Notes: generated by a model not told the origin, from the letters alone. A stretch of 64,000 nucleotides of DNA from Pogonophryne albipinna (GCA_028583405.1 JAPTMU010000156.1:186001-250000); one strand, 5' to 3'. Shown: positions 31,579 to 45,377, counted from the first letter of the stretch. Translations and numbers: made by a program.

Positions 31579-32382
31579 TAGGGATGTCCCGATCACATTT
31601 TTTTGCTCCCGATCCGATTCCGATAATTTGATTTTGACAATCTGCCGATACCGATTTTTCCCGATCCGATCTTTATGCAATGCATTAAGAGAAAAAAAAG
31701 GTAACAGATAACGGCTGGTCATCCAACGCGATGAATTCAGCTATCTTGGCTGTTATTTGTTTGGCCTTTTTACTGTTCTGGGGCAGTTTCTCTTTCCTTT
31801 TAAAAGTCTCTGAAAGTGTCGGTTGTTTCAGTGCCATTACTTGAGTGGCCGCTGTGTACTCGTCGTGTTGTTGTTGGTGTTTGTTTCTCAGGTAGCGTAT
31901 TAGATTGGTCGTGTTGAACGTAGCTCTGTTCTTTCCACCACGCGGAACCTCCGCCTTGCAAACATTGCATCTGGCTGTTACACTGCCTTCGCTTTCAATT
32001 TTATAATACTTCCAAACTCCTGACATTTTCTCTGTCCCGAGTCCCGAGTCACCAGCTGAACGTAGCCTCTCGTTAGCCTACTGCTAGACACTGCGCGCCC
32101 ACTCTGTTGCCAGCTTTGAGAGAAATAAGCAACCAGGTCTGAAAACAAGCCCAAAAGAAGCAACACATACATGATGTTGTGTAATTTCAAACCAAAACTA
32201 AGGCCTCAGGATGACTTTAAGACGTGAACATGGTCATTTTTGTTTTGTAACATTACATTTAAAAAAAATAAAAAATAAAAAATAAAAAAAATCCCGATCC
32301 CCGATTTTTTTTCTCCCGATCTTTTGAAAATCACGTGATCGGCTCCGATCCCCGATCACGTGATCGGATCGGGACATCTCTA
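31579..32382. mobile_element. hAT element, 804 bp, complete ends
   Basis: Ends TAGGGATGTCCCGATC and, inverted, TAGAGATGTCCCGATC lie inside an 8 bp duplication, GTTTAAAG, at 31571-31578 and 32383-32390. Subterminal CGATCCGAT and CACGTGATCGG repeats are dense. It keeps only a BED-finger ORF. Confidence 0.9.
31685..32026 (-). pseudogene. BED zinc-finger N-terminus of hAT transposase
   Basis: The 113-codon minus-strand frame starts MSGVWKYYKIESEGSVTARC and continues CNVCKAEVPRGGK, then LIRYLRNKHQQQHDEY, a BED finger (C-x2-C...H). It goes on into KQPTLSETFKRKEKLPQNSK and an IAEFIALDDQPLS stretch, which is the beginning of the hAT transposase body, and then ends at the element's right subterminal region. 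The catalytic and dimerisation parts are deleted. Confidence 0.85.
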
Positions 32383-32390
32383 GTTTAAAG

Positions 32391-32764
32391 TACAGAACAA
32401 GAATATAACTACATTAAAAAATACAATAAAAGCAGATCCACAAACAGAGCAGCGTACAGCTTACAATTCTCCAAATAGATTAACCATATTCAAAATGTCC
32501 TCAGTAGTAATAGTTTAGTCTGTTCACTTTAACCTTCCATAGCTTCTGCAATGTCCCCACTTTTTATAAGTTCCAAAAACAATTCCCCAATGGTGTAAAA
32601 TTCAGAAGCTTTCTTCCTTAGTATTTATGTGAGTTTCTCAAGATCCAGACTCAAAGTTAAATTGTTTAACCTGTGGCTCAGGGAGGGGCAACCAACCTTT
32701 TCCCAACACAAAGCAATTGAGCGCCGGGCTTGTAGAAGGCATAGGTTAACCATTTTTCTTTCCC
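32391..32764. other. Intron sequence, nothing recognised
   Basis: AT-rich; no supported feature. Confidence 0.4.
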
Positions 32765-33177
32765 TAACCAAGTGGTTCTCAAACTTTTTCCATCAGGCCC
32801 CCCCTTTGGAAAAAAAAAAAAAGTCGGGCCCCCCCAACACAAATAGTCACGTAATGGGCCAAGTTAACATTTATAAAAATACATCAATATGAACGTGAGC
32901 ATTCCTTTCCAAAAATCACTTGGCTAGAACAGTGATAATAAAACAATTCTTCATACAGTAAGTCCGTGTGCTCCAAAAAATAAATACATAATACAATTTT
33001 GCAATCCCTTTGCCACAACAATAAGTTATAATACTTCGCCACTTTGCAATCTGTGAAAAAAAATGAAAAGAAAGAAAATGCTGATATTTGGCAAAAGAAA
33101 ATGTGTCTTATCACAGAATTAGTGGCTGCAATGAGCCTGTTTTGCACTGCACATTTATTCAAAACGGGGTTGCAGGC
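32765..33177. mobile_element. hAT (Charlie-like) left-end fragment
   Basis: AGTGGTTCTCAAACTTTTTC followed by CATCAGGCCCCCC is a classic hAT terminus. The interior is non-coding, and the matching right terminus is not present before the next element begins near 33178. Confidence 0.6.
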
Positions 33178-33901
33178 TCAGTCGCGGCGCCAGAGATTTT
33201 CTTTTGTGGGTGCTGTTGGGTAGCTTGACGTTTCATAGAGGCTGCTCAAACATTTAGGGGTTCTCATTAATGTACCGGTTGCTACAGTTGAATTTTTTAC
33301 TGCAACAATGCACATGCACAGTATATCCGCGACTGTTACAATGAAGGCTCGAGAATCAGCTCACACCATATAGGTGTAAGCAGGGGTAAAGTGCTATTTT
33401 TATAGTTGTGTGGACCTAACATCCTCTAGGGGGGTCCAGGGGCATGCTCCCCCGGGAAGATTAAAAAATATATATTAAAGTGAAATGGATCAATCTGTTA
33501 AGTTAACTATCTAAACACTGAGTCCTTTACCTCACTGAGCTGAGGTTATCTGAGCCTCTCAGTCTGACAGACGAGAGTTCTCCCTCCGCCTTGTTGTTGA
33601 AAAAGCTCCGTATGTCCGTTAGCGTAGCTAGCTAGCACCAGATGCTAACAACAACAATCTCTGGTACCGGTGCGCTCTCTTTCTCTCTCTCTCACGCACA
33701 CAAAATGGCTCGTTCCACACACAAACACAGAGCTGAGCTTGAATGAAACACAGAGACCCAGACATACTTGTACTGTACTGTAGCATATTATTTTCGAATC
33801 AATCACTTTTCCAATTATCAATTTCACAAATAAAAAAAAGACATACATTTCTTAGGGGTGCTTAGGGAGTGCTATGGCTGCAGCACCCCCTGACGCTGCC
33901 T
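33178..33901. mobile_element. hAT-like non-autonomous element
   Basis: The left edge CAGTCGCGGCGCCAGAGATT and GGGTGCTG, and the right edge CAGCACCCCCTGACGCTGCC, are inverted relatives of the GGCRGCGTCAG type. The interior has GGGGGTCCAGGGGCATGCTC, which recurs in fish hAT copies. No transposase. Confidence 0.5.
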
Positions 33902-34210
33902 AATGTACATTACACACCTGTGCCCTACAGCGCCCTCATAGGTTTATAAGGTTTCTTATACCTCATCCACACCAACGGTGTTTCAGGGCCGGTTCGGAGC
34001 TGGAGCTTGAAAAGCACCGTGTTTTCCTCTTCACACCGCAGCGGAGCAGCCTCTTGGCTCCGGAATCCGGTTCATTTCGAGCACCAAAAAATTGTCTGGC
34101 CAGAGCAAAAGCACCACATACGTCACGCTTACGTCGAGGCAGGGTCAGGGGCGGGATCAACTCCTGAACAACAACAAGAAGCCCGCGTTTTATCCAGTTT
34201 GTACACAACG

Positions 34211-37200
34211 ATGGAGAAACTTAACAAGCAGCAGTGGTCCACTGAAGAGACCAGCTACCTACTGGGAATCTGGTCTTCCAAAGAGGTACAGAGGAAGCTG
34301 GAGGGGAGCACGCGGTCCAAAGCAATTCTCCAACAATTGCAGAAAGAGATGGCAACCGCTGTTTTTTACCGTACCGTGGAACAGATTGGCAACAAATTAA
34401 AAAAAAGTCAAGAAGGACTATCGGGACCAAAAGCGAGACCTCGGACGGAGTGGTAGCGGTCGTCCGAAAACAAGTCCACATAATGACATGCTAGACTCGG
34501 TCCTCGGGGACAGACCGACGAGTGGTTTTGGATCCACGGTGAACTCGCTTTCTCTCACGTCGATTATGTTGCAAGACGAGTCGCTGAATGTGCGGAGCTC
34601 ATTTGATGCCGGTGAGTTATGCATTACCCATTAGTTTTATTTGTGACTTTTTGTTTTGTTTTGTCAGATGGTATATTACGCTGTTTTTTTTCTGCTTCGA
34701 ATAGTTCTCTCTTTTTTCACCATACCTGTGTTTGCATCACTGTAACCAATGAGCACCTGCATGTGTATGAGAATGGCCCTGACTCCATGTCAGCCCAGAT
34801 TTAAACTCCTGGCAGGACAAGCTCGAGCTCAATTCTCACACTGAATTTAAAAAAAGTGAGTGAGGGACTGCAATATAAGAGGGAAAGAAAGAGAAACTTT
34901 TAAACTGTTCAATTGTTATGATGTGTAAAGACTGATATTGTTCTATAATCGGCTGAAACTGTTAACCTCTTAAGCCCTGAGCCTGTTTTTCAGGTTTCAG
35001 GCTCGAAAATGCCACTAACACAACAAAGACTATATCTTCACTTCTAAAAGGGGTAAATTAATCATCTTTTCTCAAAGCAAGGTTACATCTGTGAGTTGGA
35101 TGTAGAAGTGTCAGAATCAATATAGATGTTTTTATTTTAAAGTAAATTCAGATGGAACATAGTAAAAACATGTAAATTCTAATGTCCGCCTAAAATAAAA
35201 CCATTACTTATAGTAAAAACCACCCTTGAATGATGGGTTAGTAGACTAAAAGCTTTAGGAATCCAAACTATAACATATAATAAGTACCTTGTATCAAGAT
35301 TGATGCAAAACAAGTTAAATTTGACCTTTTTAGAGAGGTTTAGAAAAATAAAGTCCAGGCGGACTCACCTCTGGTAATTTGGGAACCATCAGTTCCATTT
35401 GAACTTTTTCACTGTAAAAATCATTTTATTACTTTGAATTATCACTATAGGTATTCATTCCATCCAAATACAACTGTTGTGAAAAAATTAAAATAAAATA
35501 TAAAAACATACTCTGTTATCCTCTTAGGCAAGGCAAGTTTATTTATATAGCACTTATAGGCCCCACGGACCGAAATCGCGTCATTTGCAGGAAACAACGT
35601 CTAAGGAACCTTACTATTTAATAAACTATGAATATTTTATATCCATATAACGGGAAAAAACGAATTTAACTGATCTTTTTCATTTATTTTTTCAAAAAAA
35701 ACACACAATGCTAACAGTGAGCATCTGAATTAGCCCCGAGCGAAAAATGCTAACCTATTACTGCACCGAAAATCACTCCTAGCTCCCTTATTACTTATCC
35801 TAGCTGCACATCCAACACATCGTTTATGATCGTAAAGACACAGAATCTAACGGTGCCCACCTCAACACTGAAAGATACAAACTTGCGACGTTATCAACAA
35901 AAACGTACATCAAAACAAGTGGCGCTAGGTACTAGCATGCGCTAGGCTAATGGCTTACCTTGGTCTTTGTCTGGTCTAAACTGGTCTTCAATGGCATTAA
36001 AACGATGATGTGGTTAATATCCAATGTGGCGGTGTCCCCTTTGAAATGTTCTGATAATCTATAAGCAATAAAACTGCAATTCCGTTATCTGCTGTCCGCT
36101 CTGTGCTCCGTGCGCTCTGGGTTCTGCTGCAATGCCTGCGGTTAGTAGTAAACAATAAATGAAGCCGCCTGCGTAAAGTACTTAAACTGGCTGGCATTCT
36201 TTATACTTTACGCAGGACCATATCTCTGGAACCCATTGGTCGATTCGTGTGATTTACACCTTTTTCTTAACCATCAGAACCAATAGAATCGATGGGCAGT
36301 TCCCAAATCAACGTAAACATTACCATAGCGGACGTGATAGAGAAGCGAACAAAGCATATCTGAAAGTGCACGCCTGGACGGCAAAACTTTATACCCAGTA
36401 TATTGCCATGAATATGATGATGGATTATCAGTCAAAATTTCTACGTGACACAAAGACATTGGATTAACCTTGAGGGGCGTTTTTATTCCGGTGAACACAA
36501 CTTTTGATCACAAATCAAAAAAGGTAAGATGAAATTATTGTAATATTTTTTAAACCGGATGTTGTTTACTTTCTCTTTTCTGGTCGATAGCTCCGCAATT
36601 CGGGGGCGTACAGTGATGATATTACATGTGTGGAATCTGTGGAGTCTCAGCTTTAATCGGATATCTTGTTTGTGCAGTTAAGATAGTAATAAGGGCATTT
36701 CTACCGTGAGTGCTGTGCAAAATTCCATTAGCATTAGTTAGCATTTTTTCTCTCCATGCTAATTCAAAGGCTTGGTATTACTCTTGTGTTTCTTTTAGCT
36801 AAAAATGGTTCACATTGTCAGTTAGCTGAGTTTCTTACCGTTAAAAGGGTATGGAACATTAATAGTTTCATAAATGTTAAGAAGCCCTGAGACATAGTCT
36901 CATAAAAAAACGGTGGGGGGGGGTTCCACTGGGGGGACCCTCGGGCTTAAGAGGTTAAGTCATGATGTGAAACGGTTAACAAAGAAAAAGGGACACTCAA
37001 GCTGCTGCTACACTTTATTTTATTTATCCAAAATTAAGCACTTTTAAGATGCACATATTTTCAAAAGCTATTTTATTTGTAAATGCAGCCCGAGAGGAAC
37101 ATTACAAATATCCACAGTATTTAAGTAATGTTAATTGACAATAAATATTGTTGTTTTTTAATTGTACTTTCTTTATTTGATTGGCAATCAGTTGTTGATT

Positions 37201-37696
37201 ACATGCAGACGTTGATAAAGCTACAGGTCACTTCAATATATATCACACAAATTCATGAAGCAAGTTAGACATTTTGATGTTCTGGACCTTTGCATGGGGA
37301 GATTTTCTCTAACTGGACCTCGTTGAATTTTAGTTGAAGACCCCTGGCATAGTCATTGTAGTAGTTGTTCAAGTTATACAACTGCAGCCATAAGAACAAT
37401 ACAACATTTCATTACACAGTATATAATATACATCTCATAAAATGCCATGAATACAGTGTTGACTTTATTTTTCCCTTTTTGTAGTTAAAAGGAAGCGGGA
37501 TTTATCATCTGGCCTTCTGGAGTATCTGGAGAAAAGTGACGACAGGGAGGAAAGGCTTGAGGAGCAGGCCCAGGCGATGCTTAAGGAGCTGGGCCAGGCG
37601 ATGCTTCAGGAGGTGCATGTGGCCAATGCTGAGTTCCTACAAGTGTTTCAATCACAATCAATAAAAGGCAATACAGAACTGTATAACATCTCCTGA
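34211..37696 (+). pseudogene. Harbinger Myb/SANT-like DNA-binding protein (two exons)
   Basis: Exon 1 (34211-34611) encodes MEKLNKQQWSTEETSYLLGI and KSKAIL-like helices, a trihelix/Myb domain of the Harbinger accessory protein that brings transposase to the ends. A run of A at 34398-34406 shifts the frame after QIGNKLKK, and the natural continuation is in the next frame. Exon 2 (37485-37696) follows TTTTTGTAG and encodes KRKRDLSSGLLEYLEKSD, a charged coiled-coil-like tail, to a stop at 37694-37696. The intron now holds a 2 kb TTAA element. Confidence 0.75.
34966..36954. mobile_element. piggyBac-like TTAA element, copy 1 (1,989 bp)
   Basis: Ends CCTCTTAAGCCC on both strands, within a TTAA duplication (34962-34965 and 36955-36958). 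The inner left end is GAGCCTGTTTTTCAGG and the inner right end is GGGGACCCTCGGG. About 1.6-2.0 kb long, without a transposase. It contains an extra short LINE/SINE-like tail at 35525-35565. piggyBac is inferred from TTAA and the short terminal repeat. Other copies: 47580-49373, 49688-51328, 54476-56099, 63912 onward. Confidence 0.75.
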
Positions 37697-37837
37697 TGTC
37701 AAAATATAAAATAAATACAATAATATAAAACAAAATAAAATCTGTACCTTTAGGAGCAATGTCTAACATGTGTAATTAACTTGTGAGTGTGTGAGGCCAT
37801 TATGCCTAAATAAAGGTACTCAAGCTTTACTCTATTT

Positions 37838-38398
37838 TCAAGTTGTTCTTCAAGAAGATGAGTTTGTCTACGTTGTCAGTAGTGAGGGCAGATCTGTTGG
37901 CGGTAACTATGTCACCTGCCGTCGAGAAAACCCTCTCGCTGGGGACTGAGACTGACTCGGATGTGATTGAGCATGTTTGATGTGTTACCAATAGCATACC
38001 GCACCGCTGTCGAACAACGGCGACACACCGTCCTCGTCCGATCCACAACTCGCACCCCATCATTGTTGTAGTCCACAGGGAACCCGAAATGTTCCCACAC
38101 AGCTGATTTAAAAGAAGCAGGTGGGTCTTCTAGCTCCTGTGTGTTGTGTGAACTCGCCGTAGCTACTAACTTTTCTTCTTCATATATTGTGTTCGTTTTG
38201 TTGTGATTTGTTATTTACGGGCGGCTGGCTTTTAGGCACAATACCGCCCCCTGGATTATATATAGTGTAATACTGCCCTGAGTGACAGACTTTTTTCCCA
38301 CTCTTAAAAAAAGGCGTATTCGCCGTGTGACTGCATGTGCCGAACCGTGACGTCCGAACCGTGACGGTACGCGACAAATACGGATACCGTTACACCCC
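37838..38398 (-). pseudogene. hAT (ZBED) copy with BED finger next to the dimerisation region
   Basis: On the minus strand, the right end TAGGGGTGTAACGGTATCCG is a hAT terminus. A BED-finger piece, VCRRCSTAVRYAIGNTSNM then LNHI, is followed within a few codons, in another frame, by VPSERVFSTAGDIVTANRSA and LIFLKNNLK, the C-terminal hAT dimerisation motif. All of the catalytic region between them is missing. The left terminal repeat is not visible. Confidence 0.8.
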
Positions 38399-38400
38399 TA

Positions 38401-39547
<1,147 letters not shown>

Positions 39548-39911
39548 GGATTTTTAGGAGGCACCTCCATCTTCCTCTTAGCCTTCCAAACGCCATCACA
39601 ACAACCGACCGTCCACTGCTCAGCCTGTAATTGTAGGTGTGCTGTTCATTGGTCAGTCTCCCAGTGTCCGAAAATTGTTTCATTAGCCATCTTTGCATTG
39701 GAAAGGCTGGGTCACCAATCAGGTAATGTCCCACATCACAGCCAGAGATGGTCATTTTGTTTTGGCCTAGCAACACTCCATCACTGATAGCCACCCAAAG
39801 ACTGGATTGTTTTAGCACTCTAGCATCATGTACACTACCTGGGTCGCCAACACACACATCCCAGAACATCCCCCTGCCATCAACAACAGCCTGTAGAACA
39901 GGGATCACCAA
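39548..39911 (-). pseudogene. Harbinger transposase, C-terminal part
   Basis: The minus-strand frame reads VVDGRGMFWDVCVGDPGSVH (second catalytic Asp region), then IGDPAFPMQRWLMKQF and SSGRSVVVMAFGRLRGRWRC. In the DDE_Tnp_4 family the last segment normally has the catalytic Glu before MAFGRL; here Val is found, a single-base change (GTG for GAG). The N-terminal half lies at 41335-41875, separated by a hAT insertion. Confidence 0.85.
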
Positions 39912-41340
39912 CTACATTTGTCCAAGGGCCAAAATGTATCCAATAGACACTATCGCGGGCCGGGGGGGGGTTAGCAGACTCTTCACGCTAACGAAGGATC
40001 ACTTCTAGGCAGGGTTGGGAGGGTTACTTTGTAAATGTAATCAGTTACTGATTACTGAATACATGCTCTGAAAGTAATCAGAATACAGTTACAGTTACGT
40101 GTCTTAAAAAAGTAACGTGTTCAGGTTACTTTTAGAATACTTTTGGAATACTTTCTTTTTCCATAACAGATGGGTATGTTTTGGTGAGCAGGAGACACTT
40201 GTTTTACTGTTTTAATGGCTTATCAAGAACTCAAACACAACATCTTGGTGTCATTCTGGACCGCTCCCTCTCATCTGCACCCCACATAAAAAACATCACC
40301 CGGACTGCATTCTCCTACTGTAAACCTTTCCTTAGAATATGTTATGAATTGTAAGGTGTCCTTGGGTGCTTTGAAAGGCGCCCCTAAATAGAATGAATTA
40401 TCATTATTGTTATTATCTGAAACGATGTAATAACTTTTAAAACTTGTTCCAGTCACTTGCCCCATGCATTCAGCAGCAGCAGGCCATTCACTTTGATTTG
40501 ATCCCGTTATAAATGTCATCATTTCGACAATAAAGAAATGCTACATCAACGTTATCTTGCACATTTTATCTAACCATCTCCGTTTCTAACTTTCAATATA
40601 TTTTAAAAGAGATCTCTCTCTCATCTGCGGGGCCTCACAGAAACGCTGCATCTCTCTCTCGCTCACAGAAACGCTGCATCTCTCTCTCGCTCACAGACAC
40701 GCTGCATCTCTCTCGCTCACAGACATGCTGCAGCGCCGTGCAGTGTGCACACAGTTCTGCCGGTAATGAATATTACATTTTGTGAGGAAACTTTTCCACC
40801 AATAATTCCAATAAGTATTCCAAAATGTATTCACTTCAGGTTTACGAAAGTAACTGTAATCAGATTACTCGTTTTTCAAATGTAACGCCAGCTGAATACA
40901 GTTAGCCTACTTGATTTTTGTATTCTGATTACGTAACGCCGTTACATATATTCCGTTACAACCCAACCCTGCTTCTCGGCTACTGTCCCTCGGCTACTGT
41001 CCCGCAGCTCCTGCCTCTCTGTTGGACTCTGTCGCAGCGGGGCTGCTGCTGTGGTGCGGAGCGCACAAAGCAGACTCTTCAGTCTTCACAACGAAGGATC
41101 ACTTCTTCTTCTTCAAGGAAGGGAAGGTTTCGCAGTACGCAGTCTACTGTCCCGCAGCTGCTGCCTCTATGTTGGACTCCGGTACTGCACCTTACTCACG
41201 AGACGTTGTAAAAAAAAAATGGGTGGGGGGCGAACGCAGTAACCACTCCGCCAACGCCACAGTCACCCCCGTCGTGCGGGCCGGATGAGAATGTCTGGCG
41301 GGCCGGATGTGGCCCGCGGGCCGCCAGTTGGTGGTCACTG
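39899..41340. mobile_element. hAT element (CAGGGATCACCAACT), nested in Harbinger transposase
   Basis: Ends CAGGGATCACCAACT and, inverted, CAGTGACCACCAACT, with the 8 bp duplication CTGTAGAA at 39891-39898 and 41341-41348. The second Harbinger copy has CTGTAGAA only once, at 62181-62188, an empty site. GC-rich GGGCCGG repeats lie near both ends. A further hAT lies inside at 40010-40971. Confidence 0.92.
40010..40971. mobile_element. hAT element (CAGGGTTGGGAGGGTTAC), second-level nested
   Basis: Ends CAGGGTTGGGAGGGTTACTT and, inverted, CAGGGTTGGGTTGTAACGGA. The flanks CTTCTAGG (40002-40009) and CTTCTCGG (40972-40979) differ at one base, consistent with an 8 bp duplication. The interior has a fragment of LINE 3' end at 40205-40400 and a CTCTCTCGCTCACAGA minisatellite at 40610-40735. 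Confidence 0.85.
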
Positions 41341-41875
41341 CTGTAGAACAACAGAATGCCATCCTTTTCTGTTATAATAGTCCTTGGGATAATCTCGGGG
41401 TGCTAAAATAGGGATGTGGCTTCCATCTATTGCACCAACACACTGTGGTGCTCTCCAACGTGTGTTAAAAAAAGTGGCCATTTCCACCAACTTCTCCACA
41501 TCAGGAAATGTGATATGTAGTGGAAGCAGCACTTCCATGGTTGCCCTGCAGAAATCCTGAACACAGAGGCAAACGGTGCTTAGGCCTACCCCGAAAAGAT
41601 GGCTGATGGTCCTGTATTCACCTCTGGTGGCCAGCTTCCAGAGGGCAATTGCAACCCGTTTTTTATTGGGTATACACAGACGGTAACTTCTCCCCATAAC
41701 GCTGCTGACCTGTTTGCAGATGTAGTCAAAGGACTGCCTGGACACGCGGAAGTTCTGCATGAATTGCAGAGGGGAGAAGTCTGAAGCAATGGTGTTCCAC
41801 CAGTCGGAAGATCTGGGCTGTGTCAAAATAACACGCGACCTCCGCCTTTCCGCCAGCTTCAACATGATCTGTGGA
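41335..41875 (-). pseudogene. Harbinger transposase, N-terminal part
   Basis: The minus-strand frame contains QNFRVSRQSFDYICKQV, KKRVAIALWKLAT, TISHLFGVGLSTVCLCVQDF (helix-turn-helix) and CVGAIDGSHIPILAPR, the first catalytic Asp. The remainder of the enzyme is at 39548-39898, beyond the hAT insertion; in the second genomic copy the two parts are contiguous. A likely first exon lies further right near 41980-42171. Confidence 0.9.
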
Positions 41876-42460
41876 AATAACATTGAGAATCAGTTTTAAT
41901 GTTATACCATAGTAATTAATTTAGCAAAGCTGGGTAGTTTGAGCTTGGCGCATGCAGAGGCTAACAACAGCTAGCTCTAACATCGAATAGGACGTATATT
42001 TACCTTCTTTCTTCTACGGAATCTGAATCGTCGTTGATGATTAGGATTGTAAAGCAGTTTTGAATGTAGCATGTAACGACTGTAAAGTTGGTAGTAAAGT
42101 CGTCCCATTACTTCCATTTCGTTTCGACAAAGCAAAACCAAAACGAGGAGCGCTTCAACACAATTGGCCATTGTTGTTGTTGTCGGTATCAGCTGTGAGG
42201 GGTTTCAGGGCGGTTTGGCTTTATGAAGCAGGCACGCAAACGGTTACGTCATGACGCAAACGATGACGCAATGACGCAGCACCAGTCGGACTCTGGGCGG
42301 TGTGAAAAGAGCCGGAGCTAAACAGAAGAACCGGTTCTGAACCTGAAAAGCTCTAGCACGGAGCTTGAACCGGAATTGCGTTGGTGTGAATGAGGTATAA
42401 GTGTAACTTCCGCCAGTCATACCGACGTCATAAAATGAAGGCACTTTGTAGCGAAGGGGG

Positions 42461-42945
42461 GAGGCTGCCCTGCTCGAATGATTCCATGCATACATGTTTA
42501 ACAATGGGGCTATCAATTTTGCATTGGAAAATGTATACATGTCAATTGGATCCCGTCTGGTCCTGAGGCCTTACCACCTTACATGTTAAGAATGGCATTG
42601 GAAATATCTTCAAAGTTCAGTTGCCTATTCATTGTGAGTTTTGTTTCTACAGAAATATTGGGAACAGACAGCCCATCTAGGAAAGTGTTTTGACTTACCG
42701 AATTCAATGGATAATCAGATTGATAAAGCCTCTCATAGAACGAAACAAATATTAATTTCCAACGCATATGTAGTTATTGCCCACTGTTCATTTCTAATTT
42801 CAACACAGATGAACGATCGAGTTTTGGGAAAGAGTGCAGTTGAAGTCACCTGCCATCATTACTTTGCCTGGGAGGGATGCAACCATTAAAAATGGATTCT
42901 CAAAAAAAGCGGGACTGTCGTCATTTAGGCCATAGACATTCACCA
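42461..42945 (-). pseudogene. L1/Tx1-type LINE remnant, copy 1
   Basis: The minus-strand frames show LNFEDISNAILNM followed by GPDGIP-like sequence and LLNMYAWNHSS, the start of an L1 reverse transcriptase, and upstream a short endonuclease piece near 42830-42940. The gap between endonuclease and RT is about 30-60 bp, far shorter than in an intact L1, so a large internal deletion exists. The same deletion is seen in the copy at 63300-63840. Confidence 0.75.
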
Positions 42946-44512
42946 AGGTGATTCAGAGTCCAACCCAAAGGTGGTGCATAACTATCCAGTGCTGCTGTAA
43001 TCACAGCAAATCAGCTGCTAGAGAACAACTCAATTTAAATCTCTCCCCCAACGGGTTATAAAATGAAATGGCTGAGTGTCTATATGGTCAGGAATGCTGA
43101 AACGTGTGAATGTTAAAACAAACTAACGGTGGTAGTTTACCCAGATTCTTTACTTCATCAAAAGTAGTAAAACTACATTGTAAAATCTCTTTTTTCTAAT
43201 CGTCCTGCTTTCAAATTCTAGTCAGGAAAATAACATAAACATCATCTTTAAAATCTTCTTACATTTGAAACCAAAAAGGTATTCCTTCTCCACCATGATC
43301 CATTTCAACATCAAAGTCCATACAAACTGATGATTTATCTTTAAAACCATGAGGAATGACAGTTTTCACAAAACTCCATTCTCCTTTACTTCAGTTCTAA
43401 GTTAATGAGCAACACAAGGAAACCCTCCTTAACCACTATAGATTCATCTTTTATCTTCTTGCTTATTCTCTTCATTTTCAAATTATTTATCTAAGTTGTG
43501 TTACAAGCATGGTTTATGTTGTAACAGAATACAAAACTAACTGTATTCAGCGCTATATTTGAAAAACAAGTAATCTGATTACAGTTAATGAATATATTTT
43601 TGGAACACTTAAAGGAATTATTACAAAATGTAATCTTCATTATTACTAAAGCTGAAACCTAAATAAATCATCACAGAACAGTTTTGTTTCCTTATCACTT
43701 AATTGTTTCAATAAAAACAAAAAAGGCATTGTGAAAACTCCCAATCTTGAGAACATCTCAACACTTTATTCCATCTAAGCATGAATGTTTATGACAGACA
43801 CACCATATATTCCAAGAACAAATATCTCTGGGCCTAAAGAACAATCCATTAATCCAAAACGGTCTTTAGTGGTATAAATTGTGAACTTTCTTAATATTAA
43901 TTGTAAATTCAACGTATGTTCTCTTTAGAACAAAGATATGATAGTTGCAGCTGAAACTGGTTAATAGCAACTTTCTATTAACCTAGATAAGCATGTTGTT
44001 CTTATATCTAGTAAATATATTTTTATTTTATGTTACTCATAAAACAATATGACATTTTCCAGAATAGTAGTTAACTTTATATAACATTTACTCTCTCTAG
44101 ACTCTTCAGAACATCTTACTTCTCCTGTCTCTCTCTTTCCTCACTCTGCCCTGCAGTTGCTCCTGTCCACAAGCTTCTCTCATTAATCACACTTAACCTC
44201 TTTGTGTTATCCAACAGTGTGAGAGGGCTTGAGCAAACATCTTATAGCACCTCTGTCATGCTTAAACATGAACAGATTCCTTCTGACTGACAAACTTATA
44301 AAAACCTCCTGTTTATTACTTACTACTCTTTCTTCATAAACTTAAAAATACAATTGTGGTGAATCGTTTACGTTTTCAGTTTCCTATCTACTTTAAACAA
44401 CCACCAAATGAGAGTCACTGTTGTATGATAAATACAACTCCTAAATAACATTACAATATATATTTCTTACAGTGAGTTTGTTATTTAATGTTTAACAAAT
44501 TCTCCTCTTTCT

Positions 44513-44590
44513 ATGTCTTATACTAGGTGGAAAAATCCACTATTATATTCATGTCTTATACTAGGTGGGAAAATCCACTATTATATTTAA
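44513..44590. repeat. 38 bp tandem duplication
   Basis: ATGTCTTATACTAGGTGG with a following AAAATCCACTATTATATT is present twice in tandem with one difference. Confidence 0.9.
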
Positions 44591-45377
44591 TTTTTAATAA
44601 AACCTTAACCTTAATGTACTTCATATACTCAGTAAACCTCTTTTTACTTTCCCTTACTGTTGCTGTATGTAAATAAGTTCCTTTGAAATATAATTAAGTA
44701 CAATTCTTAGTCAAATGACAAATACCATGAAATTCGCAATGCAATGGTAACAATCAGTTCTCAAAGACTATGTTCAGCAACAAATCATTGTTTTTTATTT
44801 ATTTTAATATATCTACTACTTCAAATCACACATTGATCTATTAATTTTCAATGTATTCACTCCAACTTCAGATCATTCGTTGATCTTTTACTCCTTGTTT
44901 TAAATTCAACGCTCAGCAGCCTTCTTCCAGGCATTAGAGAAAAAGAACACGCAGACACACTCCGGGCTGCTGCTCTCACAATTAGAGCAGAATCGGGAGA
45001 AGGGGGGAGACACTTTCACAAACAAAGACAGACACACCCCGGCTGGAGCTCTCAGCCTTTTCAGGAGAAGGGGGGACATATTTCAAGCTGCAGCTTCTTT
45101 GACCAACAAGAAATTAAAACAACAAACTATGGTATACCGAAACATTTAGCGCTTTATCACAGACTCTACATTGCGGCCTGACAAAACATGGAAAACTCCA
45201 CTTTTGTATGTAGTGAATTCACAGTCGCCAGGCAAATTTTATACTTTTAACTCCCTGAACTCAGATCGGCTTATTAATCTCTTAATTACCGAACAGACCG
45301 GATGTGCACTTGGCTCGCAAAGCAAATTTGTATTCCTCAGCCAATGAATCTCTGAACCTTAAGATAACCATCAGGAT

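Noticed and set aside
36249..36467. A 72-residue ORF conserved between TTAA copies 1 and 4
   Set aside because: The DNA is nearly identical on both strands and the opposite-strand ORF is equally conserved, so this reflects recent copying rather than selection on a protein.
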